Shown here piece after piece: positions 1-8,017 of a DNA stretch of 39,079 nt; positions within the stretch are counted from its first letter, which is position 1; every line of letters starts with the position of its first letter. Below the pieces are notes generated by a model that was not told the DNA's origin, did not search any database, and saw only the letters and a list, made by a program, of their open reading frames with translations. Source of the DNA: DASVXQ01 sp046727955 (GTDB lineage: Bacteria; Actinomycetota; CALGFH01); NCBI GenBank assembly GCA_046727955.1, contig JBKPDO010000158.1, positions 1 through 39,079 on the forward strand. The letters run 5' to 3'. Position numbers and translations under genes: made by a program.

Positions 1-2
1 CG

Positions 3-962
3 GCGGGATGGCCTGCCGTGGACGGACGCCGCGCCCCCTCCCGGCCGACCACCGGGCAGGTGCCGAGGCCCCGGCCCGCGAGGCGGCGCGGCCGCCGGCG
101 CGGCGGCTGGCTGGCCGCGCTGCTCGCGCTGGCCGTGGTGCTGCCGGGCGGGGCGCTGCTGTGGGACAAGGTGGTGGCGCCAGCCCTGCCGGCGCCCAAC
201 CTGGTCGGCCAGAAACTCGACCTCGCCAAGAGCACGCTGCGGGACAGGCACCTCAAGGTCTCGGTCGCGCGGCCGGTCGCCTCCCCCACCGTCCCGGAGG
301 ACATGGTCGCCGAGCAGTCACCCGCGCCGGGCACCAGCGTGCGGCGCTGGAGCACGGTCCGGCTCACGCCCTCGCTGGGCATCCTCTTGCCGGCCCTCAA
401 GGGGCAGTCGCCGGCCAAGGCCGGGGCCGCTCTCGACAATCTCGGGCTGCGCTGGCACCAGGTGCCCGCTCCGAGCCTCACGGTCCCTGTGGGCCAGGTC
501 GCCGGCACCCGGCCGAAGGCGGGCACGGCAGTCGGCAAGGACCAGCGGGTCGACCTGCTGGTCAGCATCGGCATGCCGCAGGTGCAGGTACCCGGGGTGA
601 ACGGCCAGCCGGTCGACCAGGCGCTCGCCGCCCTGCGCGGCGCCCACCTGGAGCCGCGGACGACCAAGGTCTTCGACCCCACCGCCCCAGCCGGCCAGGT
701 GATCGCCGTCGACCCGCCGCCGGGCCTGACAGTGAGCTGGGGAACCACCGTCACGGTCTCCGTGAGCAAGGGCCCGGACCTGGTGGTGGTCCCGGACGTG
801 GTGGGCAAGTCGAGGGGACAGGCGGAGGACCTGCTGCGCGCCGCCGGCCTGCACTGGCAGTACTCCTTCGGGCTCGGCGGCACCGTGGTGAGGCAGGACC
901 CCAATCCGGGTGAGAAGGCCCCGCGCGCCAGCGACGTCAAGCTGACCGTGAACTTCCTATAG
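3..962 (+). CDS. PASTA-domain membrane protein, 5' end cut by window (possible C-terminal part of a PknB-type Ser/Thr kinase)
   Basis: The frame is open to the window edge, so the true start may lie outside; the first in-window start is GTG at 18. From there the product has an Arg/Pro-rich cytoplasmic stretch, one membrane helix (about residues 33-50, WLAALLALAVVLPGGALLW) and about four PASTA repeats filling residues 55-314. Each repeat has the family pattern of a GxxLxxA helix followed by a P-x-G turn and a V-V-S strand (for example VPDVVGKSRGQAEDLL near 258-273). PASTA modules bind muropeptides or cell-wall precursors outside the membrane. A juxtamembrane Arg-rich segment before a single TM and PASTA repeats is the layout of the C-terminal half of PknB/StkP kinases, but no kinase domain is visible here, so kinase identity is an inference. 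A free PASTA protein is the alternative. Confidence 0.75.
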   Translation, partial: AGWPAVDGRRAPSRPTTGQVPRPRPARRRGRRRGGWLAALLALAVVLPGGALLWDKVVAPALPAPNLVGQKLDLAKSTLRDRHLKVSVARPVASPTVPEDMVAEQSPAPGTSVRRWSTVRLTPSLGILLPALKGQSPAKAGAALDNLGLRWHQVPAPSLTVPVGQVAGTRPKAGTAVGKDQRVDLLVSIGMPQVQVPGVNGQPVDQALAALRGAHLEPRTTKVFDPTAPAGQVIAVDPPPGLTVSWGTTVTVSVSKGPDLVVVPDVVGKSRGQAEDLLRAAGLHWQYSFGLGGTVVRQDPNPGEKAPRASDVKLTVNFL

Positions 963-1022
963 CGCCGGCTCCCGTCCCCTCCGCTGCGCGCAGGGGCGTG
1001 AGGCGGGCGTGGACCGGAAGGC

Positions 1023-1700
1023 TCACCGGCTCACCGGGTCGAGGGCGTAGCCGACCCCCCGGACGGTGCGGATCAGCGGGCGGCCGAACGGCTGCTCGAG
1101 CTTCTTGCGCAGGTAGCGGACGTACACGTCGACCACGTTGGAGAAGCCGTCGTAATTCACGTCCCAGCAGTGCTCGAGGATGCTGCTGCGGCTCACCACC
1201 TCGCCGGCCCGCCGCATGAGGAACTCCAGCAGGCCGAACTCGCGCACCGACAGCTCGACCGGTTGCCCGGCTCTGGTCACCGTGCGGGTCGCCGGGTCGA
1301 GCACCACGTCGCCGACGACGAGCACCGACGGGCGCTCCACCGGGCTGCGGCGCAGCAACGCCCGCAGGCGCGCCAGCAGCTCCCCGAACGAGAAGGGCTT
1401 GACCAGATAGTCGTCGGCGCCGACGTCGAGGCCGGCGATCCGGTCAGCGACGCCGTCGCGCGCGGTCAGCATCAGCACCGGCGTCCAGCGGCCGGCCTCG
1501 CGCAGGCGCCGGCACACCTCGAAGCCGTCCAGCCCTGGCAGCATCACGTCGAGCACGATGACGTCGTAGGGGTTCTCTGTGCCCTGGAACACACCCTCCT
1601 CACCGTCGCCGGCGGTGTCCACCGCGTAGCCTTCCTGCTCGAGCCCACGGCGCAGCGCACGCGCCATCTTCACCTCGTCTTCCACGATCAGCACCCGCAC
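1023..1700 (-). CDS. OmpR/PhoB-family response regulator
   Basis: The 225-residue product has an N-terminal receiver (acidic pair in VEDE near residues 7-8, phospho-acceptor Asp in VLDVMLPG near 51, Thr in MLTARD near 79, Lys in VKPF near 101). A C-terminal winged helix follows (ELSVREFGLLEFLMRRAG, then VVDVYVRYLRKKL and RTVRGVGYAL), so it is a DNA-binding two-component regulator of the usual family length. GTG at 1700 is chosen because a GGAGG Shine-Dalgarno lies 6 nt upstream and the protein then begins MRVLIVEDE as the family does; the frame stays open further upstream but that extension is not conserved-looking. No histidine kinase gene is adjacent: the left neighbour converges and corA diverges. 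It may pair with a kinase elsewhere, or with the large kinase at 15186-17546, which cannot be tested here. Confidence 0.92.
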   Translation of the reverse strand: MRVLIVEDEVKMARALRRGLEQEGYAVDTAGDGEEGVFQGTENPYDVIVLDVMLPGLDGFEVCRRLREAGRWTPVLMLTARDGVADRIAGLDVGADDYLVKPFSFGELLARLRALLRRSPVERPSVLVVGDVVLDPATRTVTRAGQPVELSVREFGLLEFLMRRAGEVVSRSSILEHCWDVNYDGFSNVVDVYVRYLRKKLEQPFGRPLIRTVRGVGYALDPVSR

Positions 1701-1863
1701 GACCGGCCTCCCTTGGCGGCTTCCGCTGAATGAGCGCCCATCCCCGCCGCCCACTATCACAGCGCGTGCCGCATGAGAGTGGCATGAGAATCGCATGTGC
1801 GCACCCTCTGGCGGCTTACGCTGTGCCCGTTGTCGACAGCGTTGCCGAGCAATGGAGCCTGCG

Positions 1864-2829
1864 ATGATCCGCGCTCACGTCTTCCGGGAGGGGCAGGACC
1901 TGACCGGTGTGCCGGTCGCCGACCTGTCAGAGGTCCGTGCCGAGCCGGGCACGCTGGTGTGGGTCGACCTCGTCGCGCCCACCGCCGAGGAGCTCGCGCA
2001 GATGGGCGAGGAGTTCGGCATCCACCCGCTCGCGCTCGAGGACTGCCGCCACCGGCACCAGCGGCCCAAGGTGGACGAATACAGCGACCACGTCTTCCTG
2101 GTCGCCTATGGCGCCAAAGCGACCGGCGAGGGCCGGCGCACCGTCGTGCACGAGGTCGACATCGCCTGCGGCAAGGAGTTCGTGCTGACCCTGCACAGTG
2201 GCAAGCCGCTCGAGGAAGAGGCGATCGCCCGGCGCGTGCGCGCCCACCCGGAGCTCGCCCCGTCCGGCGCCGGGTTCCTGCTCTACGTGGTCCTCGACGA
2301 CCTGGTCGACAGCTTCTTCCCGGTGCTCGACGCGATCGGCGACCGGATCGAGCGCCTCGAGCAGACGATCTTCGACGGCGACCCGAGGCGCATCCAGACC
2401 GCCATCTACGACCTGCGCAAGGACCTGATCGCGATCCGGCGGGTGATTGGCCCGATGCGCGACACCATGGTGGTGCTGCTGCGCCGCGACGTGGGCCTGT
2501 TCACTCGCGAGGCGCAGCGCTACCTGCAGGACGTCTACGACCATCTCATCCGGGTGGCCGAGCAGGTGGAGGATTACCAGGACCTCACCAGCGGCGCGCT
2601 GGACGTGAACCTCAGCGTGGCCTCCAACCGGGTCAACGAGGTGGCCAGGACCCTCACGGCGTGGGCCGCGATCTTCGCCGCGATCACCGTGATCACCGGC
2701 ATCTACGGGATGAACTTCGATCACATGCCCGAGCTCGGCTGGCGCTTCGGCTACGCCTGGGGGCTCGGCCTCATGGCGGCGTCCGCCGGCGGACTGTGGC
2801 TCTTTTTCCGCCGCAAGCAGTGGCTCTGA
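1864..2829 (+). CDS. corA: CorA-type magnesium/cobalt transporter
   Basis: The 321-residue protein belongs to the CorA/MIT family, pentameric inner-membrane channels for Mg2+ (also Co2+ or Ni2+). It has the acidic alpha/beta cytoplasmic domain (residues 1-160), the long stalk helix rich in Arg/Glu (about 165-255) and two C-terminal membrane helices separated by the signature loop YGMNF, followed by an acidic MPEL periplasmic loop. A basic tail RRKQWL ends the protein. ATG at 1864 is preferred because GGAG sits 8 nt upstream; ATG at 1852 in frame is an alternative. The gene diverges from the response regulator across about 160 bp, which probably holds both promoters. It ends 25 bp before the convergent sigma-factor remnant. 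Confidence 0.93.
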   Translation: MIRAHVFREGQDLTGVPVADLSEVRAEPGTLVWVDLVAPTAEELAQMGEEFGIHPLALEDCRHRHQRPKVDEYSDHVFLVAYGAKATGEGRRTVVHEVDIACGKEFVLTLHSGKPLEEEAIARRVRAHPELAPSGAGFLLYVVLDDLVDSFFPVLDAIGDRIERLEQTIFDGDPRRIQTAIYDLRKDLIAIRRVIGPMRDTMVVLLRRDVGLFTREAQRYLQDVYDHLIRVAEQVEDYQDLTSGALDVNLSVASNRVNEVARTLTAWAAIFAAITVITGIYGMNFDHMPELGWRFGYAWGLGLMAASAGGLWLFFRRKQWL

Positions 2830-2854
2830 GCCCGCGGGTCAGGCCAGGGCCAGC

Positions 2855-3944
2855 TCACTGGTCGTCTGCCAGGCGGGCGGCTCGGGCATGCAGGTAGCGC
2901 TGTTGCGGGAAGCTGGTCGTCCGCCGGGCCGCCGCCTGGTAGGAGTCGCGCGCCGCCGCGCGATCGCCGGCCATCTCCAGCAGATGCGCGCGGACCGCGT
3001 GGAGCCGGTGGTCCCCGACGATCCGCTCGTCGGCCTCGAGCTTTCCGAGCAGGTCAAGCCCCGCGCGGGCGCCTCGGACCATGGCCACCGCGACGACGTG
3101 GTTCAGCGCCACCACGGGGTTATCGGAGGTCCGCATCAGCAGCTCATACAGCGCCACGATCTGTGGCCAGTCGGTCGCCTCGGCGCTCGGCGCTTCGTCG
3201 TGGATCGCGGCGATCGCCGCCTGCAGCTGGTACGGGCCGGTTGCCCCCCGAGAAAGCGCGTCCGTGATGAGCGCCACGCCCTCAGCGATGGAGTCGGCGT
3301 TCCAGAGGCTTCGATCCTGCTCGGCCATCGGGATCAACTCGCCATCCGGCCCGGTGCGCGCCGGCCGCCGCGCGTCGGTGAGCAGCATCAGCGCGAGCAG
3401 CCCCGTCACCTCGCCATTCCCGGGCAGCTGGCGGTGGACCATGCGGGCCAGCCGGATCGCCTCGGCCGACAGCTCAGTGCGCTGCAGGCTCTGCCCTGAC
3501 GTGCTGGCGTAGCCCTCGTTGAAGATCAGGTAGACCACGTGGAGAACCGCGCCGAGCCGTTGCGTGCGCTCCGAGCCCGGGGGCACGCCGAATGGCATAC
3601 CGCTGTCCTTGATGCGCTGCTTGGCCCGGCTGATGCGTCGGGTCATGGTCGCCTCCGGCACCAGGAACGCCCGGGCGATCTCGGCGGTGGTCAAGCCGCC
3701 GACCGCCCGCAGGGTCAGCGCAATCTGCGATGCCGGCGACAGCGCGGGGTGACAGCACATGAACAGCAGGATGAGGGTGCGGATTGTCCGGGATGCCATC
3801 CTTCGGCCACTGCATGGCGGCCGCGAGGAGCGCCTCTTGCGTGGCGTCCTCGGCGCTGTCGAAATGCCCGTAACGCCGTACCACCGCGCCGAGGACCTGC
3901 GGCGCCAGTCGCCGCAGCAGGTCCTCGACCTCGGCGTCATCCAC
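2855..3944 (-). pseudogene. ECF sigma factor of the ECF42 type (sigma2-sigma4 plus C-terminal TPR-like extension), disrupted by an internal deletion and frameshift
   Basis: The N-terminal part starting at ATG 3944 (MDDAEVEDLLRRLAPQVLGAVVRRY...) matches sigma region 2 and runs to IPDNP near 3784. The rest is in another frame: TLILLFMCCHPALSPASQIALTLR, then the sigma4 helix-turn-helix (GGLTTAEIARAFLVPEATMTRRISRAK), then a long helical C-terminal extension to 2855. In intact ECF42 proteins roughly 60 residues separate the DNP and the LLFLCCHP motifs; here they are fused directly, so about 180 bp appear to be missing and the frame is lost. The 417-bp DGPF gene immediately upstream is the classic partner of ECF42 sigma factors. 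The damage could be genuine decay or an assembly error; everything either side reads cleanly. The sigma4 half alone has no good start. Confidence 0.8.
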
Positions 3945-3952
3945 GGCGGCGA

Positions 3953-4369
3953 TCAGAGCTCCAGATCGGCCTGGGAATCGGCGATCGGCCGTACGTCCGC
4001 GACGGCGCTCGCGGCGACATAGTCCGGAGCCGGGCAGGTCGCCAGCCGGGCGGCGATCTCAGTCGCCCGGTCGAAGCTCTCACACTCCACGACCCAGTAG
4101 CCGGCGAGGACCTCCTGGGTTTCGGCATACGGCCCGTCCGTCACGACCGGATCACCGCTCTGCAACTGGATTCTCCTGGCGTGGACCGGAGCGGCCAGAC
4201 CTCGCGTATCGACCAGCTCTCCGGACTCCACCAGGTCCTTGGTGAACGACTCCATGAACGCGCCCATCGCCGCGACGTCCTCCGCGGACCAGGCCGGCTT
4301 GTCGGTGGCCTTCCCCGCCATGGCGTCGTAGTCCTGCTGCGAGCCGTACATCAAGATCATGTACTTCAA
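3953..4369 (-). CDS. DGPF-domain (YCII-related) protein, partner of ECF42 sigma factor
   Basis: The 138-residue protein begins MKYMILMYG and carries the motif TDGPYAETQE (about residues 76-85), the family's DGPF-type signature, followed by GYWVVECESFDRATEIAARL. These small dimeric alpha/beta proteins are related to YciI and are the characteristic neighbours of ECF42 sigma genes; their biochemical role is not established. The gene ends 8 bp before the sigma remnant's ATG, so the two formed one operon. Since the sigma factor is broken, this gene may be expressed from another promoter or be on the way to loss. The 110 bp upstream hold no gene I can support. Confidence 0.88.
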   Translation of the reverse strand: MKYMILMYGSQQDYDAMAGKATDKPAWSAEDVAAMGAFMESFTKDLVESGELVDTRGLAAPVHARRIQLQSGDPVVTDGPYAETQEVLAGYWVVECESFDRATEIAARLATCPAPDYVAASAVADVRPIADSQADLEL

Positions 4370-4482
4370 GATCGCTCCTCTCTGCTGGCACCTCTCCCGT
4401 GCCTCTCACAGAGACGTCGAGGCCACCGGCCCGTCCCGGACATCACCCGCCGCACGCGCCCTGGACACACAGAGCCTAGTAC

Positions 4483-4977
4483 CTAGAGGCCCTCCTCGAG
4501 CACGGGGCGTGGCGTGTGACAATGCGGCTGCCGGACCGGGGTGGAGAAGCCGAAGCCGGGCAGGGAGGGCGCCACCACGTGGAAGGCGTCGCCGGGGTCG
4601 CCGCCGTGGGCGCGGGGGTCGGCCAGCGGCCCGACGATCTCCAGGAACTCCACGACCGAGCTGGGATAGCCGTGGACGATCAGCAGCGGCAGCGCGGCGG
4701 GCTCGGGCGAGCGGACGTGCAGGAAATGGATCGTCTGCCCGTCGATCGTGGTGGTGAACTGCGGGAACTGGTTCAGCCTGGCCTCCTGGGCGCGCCAGTC
4801 GTAGCCGCTGCGCCAGTGCTCGGCGAGCTGCTCCAGGTAGCCGAGCGGGACGCCGCGGCTCCAGCCGGCCCCTGGCGACTCGTCGGGCCAGCGGGTGCGG
4901 GCCAGCCGGTCGGCCAGGTCGTCCAGGTCGGCCTGGGAAACCTCGATGCGGAACGGGCGGATGCCGTCGTCAGCCAT
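4483..4977 (-). pseudogene. Epoxide hydrolase, N-terminal fragment (EHN domain)
   Basis: From ATG 4977 (AAGGGAGA upstream) the product starts as a typical EHN-type epoxide hydrolase: FRIEVSQADLDDLADRLARTRWPDE, then a YLEQLAEHWRSGYDWR segment and the alpha/beta-hydrolase oxyanion stretch HGYPSSVVEFLEIVGPL, then VAPSLPGFGFS. Family members are about 370-390 residues and place the catalytic nucleophile Asp (usually in GGDWG) just after this point, with the acid and His further on. Here the similarity ends around residue 145 and a short unrelated tail leads to a stop, so all catalytic residues are absent. The 110 bp to the DGPF gene hold no sign of the missing half, so the deletion probably removed it. 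A functional hydrolase is very unlikely. Confidence 0.8.
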
Positions 4978-5025
4978 GCGTCTCCCTTCCGTGGTCCTGC
5001 AGGACGGGGCCACGCTACCGGGCAA

Positions 5026-5066
5026 TGCGGAACATTTTGCTTCCGCAATCGCTGGTACGATCCAGC
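5026..5066 (+). promoter_or_regulatory. Operator and probable promoter between the epoxide-hydrolase fragment and the WYL regulator
   Basis: An inverted repeat TGCGGAA-N8-TTCCGCA (5026-5047) lies in the 90-bp divergent intergenic region, followed by a second one, GCTGG-N6-CCAGC (5051-5066). TACGAT at 5056-5061 fits a -10 element and would place the transcript start at or next to the ATG at 5068, so the regulator may be leaderless. Such symmetry beside a DeoR/YafY-type regulator suggests autoregulation and control of the divergent gene. No clear -35 element is visible. Confidence 0.6.
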
Positions 5067-5067
5067 A

Positions 5068-6090
5068 ATGCTGGAGACCTCGGCGCGGCTGCTGCGCCTG
5101 CTGTCACTGCTGCAGGCCCGCCCCGGCTGGAGCGGCCCGGAGCTGGCCGAGCGGCTCGGGGTGACCACCCGGACCGTCCGCAACGACGTCGAGCGGCTGC
5201 GCAGCCTCGGCTACCCGGTGCACGCCAGCCCCGGGGTGGGCGGCGGCTACCGGCTTGGCGCCGGCGCGGCCCTGCCGCCGCTGCTGCTGGACGACGAGGA
5301 GGCCGTCGCGGTCGCTGTCGGGCTGCGGACCGCCGCCAACGGCACCGTGACCGGCATCCAAGAGACCTCGGTGCGCGCGCTGGCCAAGCTCGAACAGGTG
5401 CTGCCGTCGCGGCTGCGCCACCGGATCCAGGCGGTGCAGACGGCCACCGTCGGGATCCCCGCCGGCGGCCCCACCGTGGACGCCGAGGTGCTGACCGCCA
5501 TCGCCGGTGCCTGCCGCGACCACCAGCGGCTGCGTTTCGACTACCGCGACCACGACGGCTCGGCCAGCGCCCGCACCGTCGAACCGTACCGCCTGGTGCA
5601 CGATCGCGGCCGTTGGTACCTGGTGGCATGGGACGTCGACCGGGCGGACTGGCGCACCTTCCGCGCCGACCGGGTCGCACCCCGCATCCCGACCGGCCCG
5701 CGCTTCGCACCGCGCGATCCACCCGGCAGCGACGTCGCCACCTGGCTGCTGCGGGGCGTGGGAGCGGCGACGTGGCGCTACCGGGCGCGGGTCTGCGTGC
5801 ATGCGCCGGCCGCGCTCGTGGCCGCGCGGCTGCCGCCCGCGGTGCTGGTGGAGGCGGTCGACGACGACACCTGCATCGTCAACGTCGGCTCCGACACGCC
5901 GCAGCTGCTCGCGGTCTGGTTGGGGATGCTCGACGCCGACTTCGAGGTCCGCGAGCCTCCCGAGCTCGTCGAGCAGCTCGCCGCGCTGGCCGACCGCTAC
6001 CACCGCGCGATCTCCAAACCGGGCGACGTTCACCCTTGCAAAGACTGCCGAGCGCGTCGCCCAACTCCTTGGCGGCCGGCTGCAGTGTGA
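5068..6090 (+). CDS. YafY/PafC-type WYL-domain transcriptional regulator
   Basis: The 340-residue protein has an N-terminal winged helix (LLRLLSLLQARPGWSGPELAERLG-VTTRTVRNDVERLRSLGYPV, about residues 5-50), a GGGYRLG wing, then a WYL domain (about 140-220) with the pattern FDYRDHDG...RTVEPYRLVHDRGRWYLVAWD and a C-terminal WCX-like extension. WYL domains sense ligands, probably nucleic acid or nucleotide-like, and regulators of this type commonly control a neighbouring gene. It is divergent from the epoxide-hydrolase fragment, whose family is a frequent neighbour. The start is ATG 5068, directly after a possible -10 element, with no Shine-Dalgarno. Because the presumed target gene is truncated, this regulator may now be without its local substrate. 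Confidence 0.88.
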   Translation: MLETSARLLRLLSLLQARPGWSGPELAERLGVTTRTVRNDVERLRSLGYPVHASPGVGGGYRLGAGAALPPLLLDDEEAVAVAVGLRTAANGTVTGIQETSVRALAKLEQVLPSRLRHRIQAVQTATVGIPAGGPTVDAEVLTAIAGACRDHQRLRFDYRDHDGSASARTVEPYRLVHDRGRWYLVAWDVDRADWRTFRADRVAPRIPTGPRFAPRDPPGSDVATWLLRGVGAATWRYRARVCVHAPAALVAARLPPAVLVEAVDDDTCIVNVGSDTPQLLAVWLGMLDADFEVREPPELVEQLAALADRYHRAISKPGDVHPCKDCRARRPTPWRPAAV

Positions 6091-6110
6091 CCCGAAGCCG
6101 GGTCGCCGGG

Positions 6111-7889
6111 TCAGGCCAGACTCTCGCGCCAGGAGCGGTGCAGGTCGGCGTAGTGGCCCGTGGTGGCCAGCAACTCCTCTGGAGGGCCGTCCTCGACGAT
6201 GCGCCCCTGATCGAGCACCAGGACGCGGTCGGCGATCTCCACCGTCGACAGCCGGTGGGCGATGATCATCGCGGTCCGCTCCGCGAGGATTGTGCGCAGG
6301 GCTCGCTGGACGTGCCGCTCGCTCGGCACGTCCAGCGAGGAGGTCGCCTCATCGAGGATCAGCACTGCCGGGTCGGCGAGGAACGCCCGCGCGAAGGCGA
6401 CGAGCTGGCGCTGGCCCGCCGACAGCCGGCCACCGCGCTTGCTGACCTCGGTGTCGTAGCCGTCCGGGAGCGCGGCGATGAACTCGTGCGCGCCGATGGC
6501 GCGGGCGGCCTCCTCGATCTCGGCACGGGTCGCACCGGGCCGCCCGAACGCGACGTTGTCGGCCACCGTGCCGCCGAACAGGAAGCTCTCCTGGGTCACC
6601 AGCACCACCGCGCGGCGCAGGTCGCGCTCAGCGAGGTCGCGCAGGTCGATGCCGTCGAGCGTGACCCGGCCGTCGTCGGGGTCGTAGAAGCGCGCCAGCA
6701 GCCGCGCGATGGTCGTCTTGCCCGCGCCGGTCGCGCCGACCAGCGCAACCGTCTGCCCGGCGGGGACCTCCAGGTCGAGGCGCGGGATCACCGTCCGGTC
6801 GCCGCGGTAGCCGAAGCTCACCCTGCTGAAGCGCACCGTGCCAGCGGCCGCGCGCAGGGCGACCGGATGCTCAGGCTCCGCCACCGATGGCGCCTCCTCG
6901 AGCACGCCGGCGAGTTTCTCCACCGCGGCGCCGGCCGATTGCAGCGAGTTGTAGAACTGGCTGAGCTCCTGCATCGGCTCGAAGAAGCGCCGCAGGTACA
7001 GCAGGAACGCGGCCAGCACCCCGACCGTCATGCGATGGTCGAGCACCCGCTGGGCGCCGTAGAGCAGCACCACCGCGATGATGGTGTTGCCGAGCAGCTT
7101 GATGCCCGGCCCGTAGAGCGCCAGCAGGCGGTACGAGCGGGCGTTGGCCTGCCGGTAGCGCTCGTTCAGCCCGTCGAAGATCTCCTGGTTGCGCGGCTCG
7201 CGGCGGAACGCCTGCACCGCGCGGATGCCTCCGAGCGACTCGCTGAAATGGACGATCACCAGGGCGATCGCCTCCCGTGTGCGCCGGTACGCGACCGCCG
7301 AATTGCGGCGGAACCAGGCCGACAGCCACAGCAGCGGCGGGAAGGCCGCCAGAGTCACCAGGCCGAGCGGGAGGTCGAGCAGCAGGATGATGACCGTGAT
7401 GCTGATGATCGACAGCACCGCGGTGGCGAGCTCCTCGAGGCCGCCGTCGAGCATCTCGGTGATGGCGTCCATGTCCGAGGTGAGCCGCGAGATCACCCGT
7501 CCCGAGGTGTAGCGCTCGTGGAACGCCACGCTGAGCCGCTGGAAGTGGTCGAACACGCGGTTGCGCAGGTCGAGCAGGATCTCCTGACCGAGCCGCCCGG
7601 TCAGCAGCAGGAACAGCCGCAGCGTGGTGGCCTGCAGCAGCGCCGCCGCGGTCAGCAGCCCGACGATCACCAGCAGCGGGCCGGCATCGCCGCCCGCCAG
7701 CGCCGGCGGGATGCCACGGTCGATGCCCACTTTGACCAGGTAGGGCCCGGCCATGGCGGCGCCGTTCTCCACCAGCACCACCGCCACCGCCAGGGCGATG
7801 AGCCGCCGGCGCGGGCGCAGCAGCACGCCGAGGAGCCGCCGGCTGCGCGCCCGTAGGAAGACCGAGAGGCCGCCGGGGAGCTGGTCCAC
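6111..7889 (-). CDS. ABC exporter half-transporter, catalytically competent subunit
   Basis: About 592 residues. Six membrane helices (type IV exporter fold) occupy roughly residues 25-320 and a nucleotide-binding domain follows: Walker A GATGAGKT, Q-loop VTQESFLFGG, signature LSAGQRQ (second Gly of LSGGQ replaced by Ala), Walker B AVLILDEATSSLD with the catalytic Glu, and H-loop IIAHRLSTV. Together with the upstream gene it forms a heterodimeric exporter of lipids, peptides or drugs; the substrate cannot be read from sequence. The start is uncertain: GTG at 7889 is the first canonical codon before a convincing protein, with only a closely spaced GAGG, and the 128 bp to the upstream gene hold a strong inverted repeat. 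It is convergent with the WYL regulator, 20 bp away. Confidence 0.88.
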   Translation of the reverse strand: MDQLPGGLSVFLRARSRRLLGVLLRPRRRLIALAVAVVLVENGAAMAGPYLVKVGIDRGIPPALAGGDAGPLLVIVGLLTAAALLQATTLRLFLLLTGRLGQEILLDLRNRVFDHFQRLSVAFHERYTSGRVISRLTSDMDAITEMLDGGLEELATAVLSIISITVIILLLDLPLGLVTLAAFPPLLWLSAWFRRNSAVAYRRTREAIALVIVHFSESLGGIRAVQAFRREPRNQEIFDGLNERYRQANARSYRLLALYGPGIKLLGNTIIAVVLLYGAQRVLDHRMTVGVLAAFLLYLRRFFEPMQELSQFYNSLQSAGAAVEKLAGVLEEAPSVAEPEHPVALRAAAGTVRFSRVSFGYRGDRTVIPRLDLEVPAGQTVALVGATGAGKTTIARLLARFYDPDDGRVTLDGIDLRDLAERDLRRAVVLVTQESFLFGGTVADNVAFGRPGATRAEIEEAARAIGAHEFIAALPDGYDTEVSKRGGRLSAGQRQLVAFARAFLADPAVLILDEATSSLDVPSERHVQRALRTILAERTAMIIAHRLSTVEIADRVLVLDQGRIVEDGPPEELLATTGHYADLHRSWRESLA

Positions 7890-7931
7890 GTCCTCGCTGG
7901 CGACCCCTCGCCACTGCTCGACCTGCGTCCA

Positions 7932-8003
7932 CCGGGGGGCTAACGCTCGGCCTTGCTTCGCCCTCTGGTGCCTCGGCCCGGGCCTCGCTCTTGCGCCCCC
8001 CGG
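7932..8003. repeat. Intergenic inverted repeat inside the ABC exporter operon
   Basis: Arms CCGGGGGGC (7932-7940) and GCCCCCCGG (7995-8003) enclose 54 bp that contain further complementary GGCC/GAGG tracts, so the RNA would fold into a branched hairpin between the two exporter genes. It could trim or attenuate the message, setting subunit ratio, or be a dispersed REP-like unit. Confidence 0.5.
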
Positions 8004-8017
8004 ACCCCCTGGCAGGC

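Noticed and set aside
5025..7856. A 943-codon plus-strand open frame across the WYL gene and the exporter gene
   Set aside because: It overlaps two clear genes in other frames and reads as Gly/Arg/His-rich low-complexity protein, as expected from out-of-frame very GC-rich DNA.
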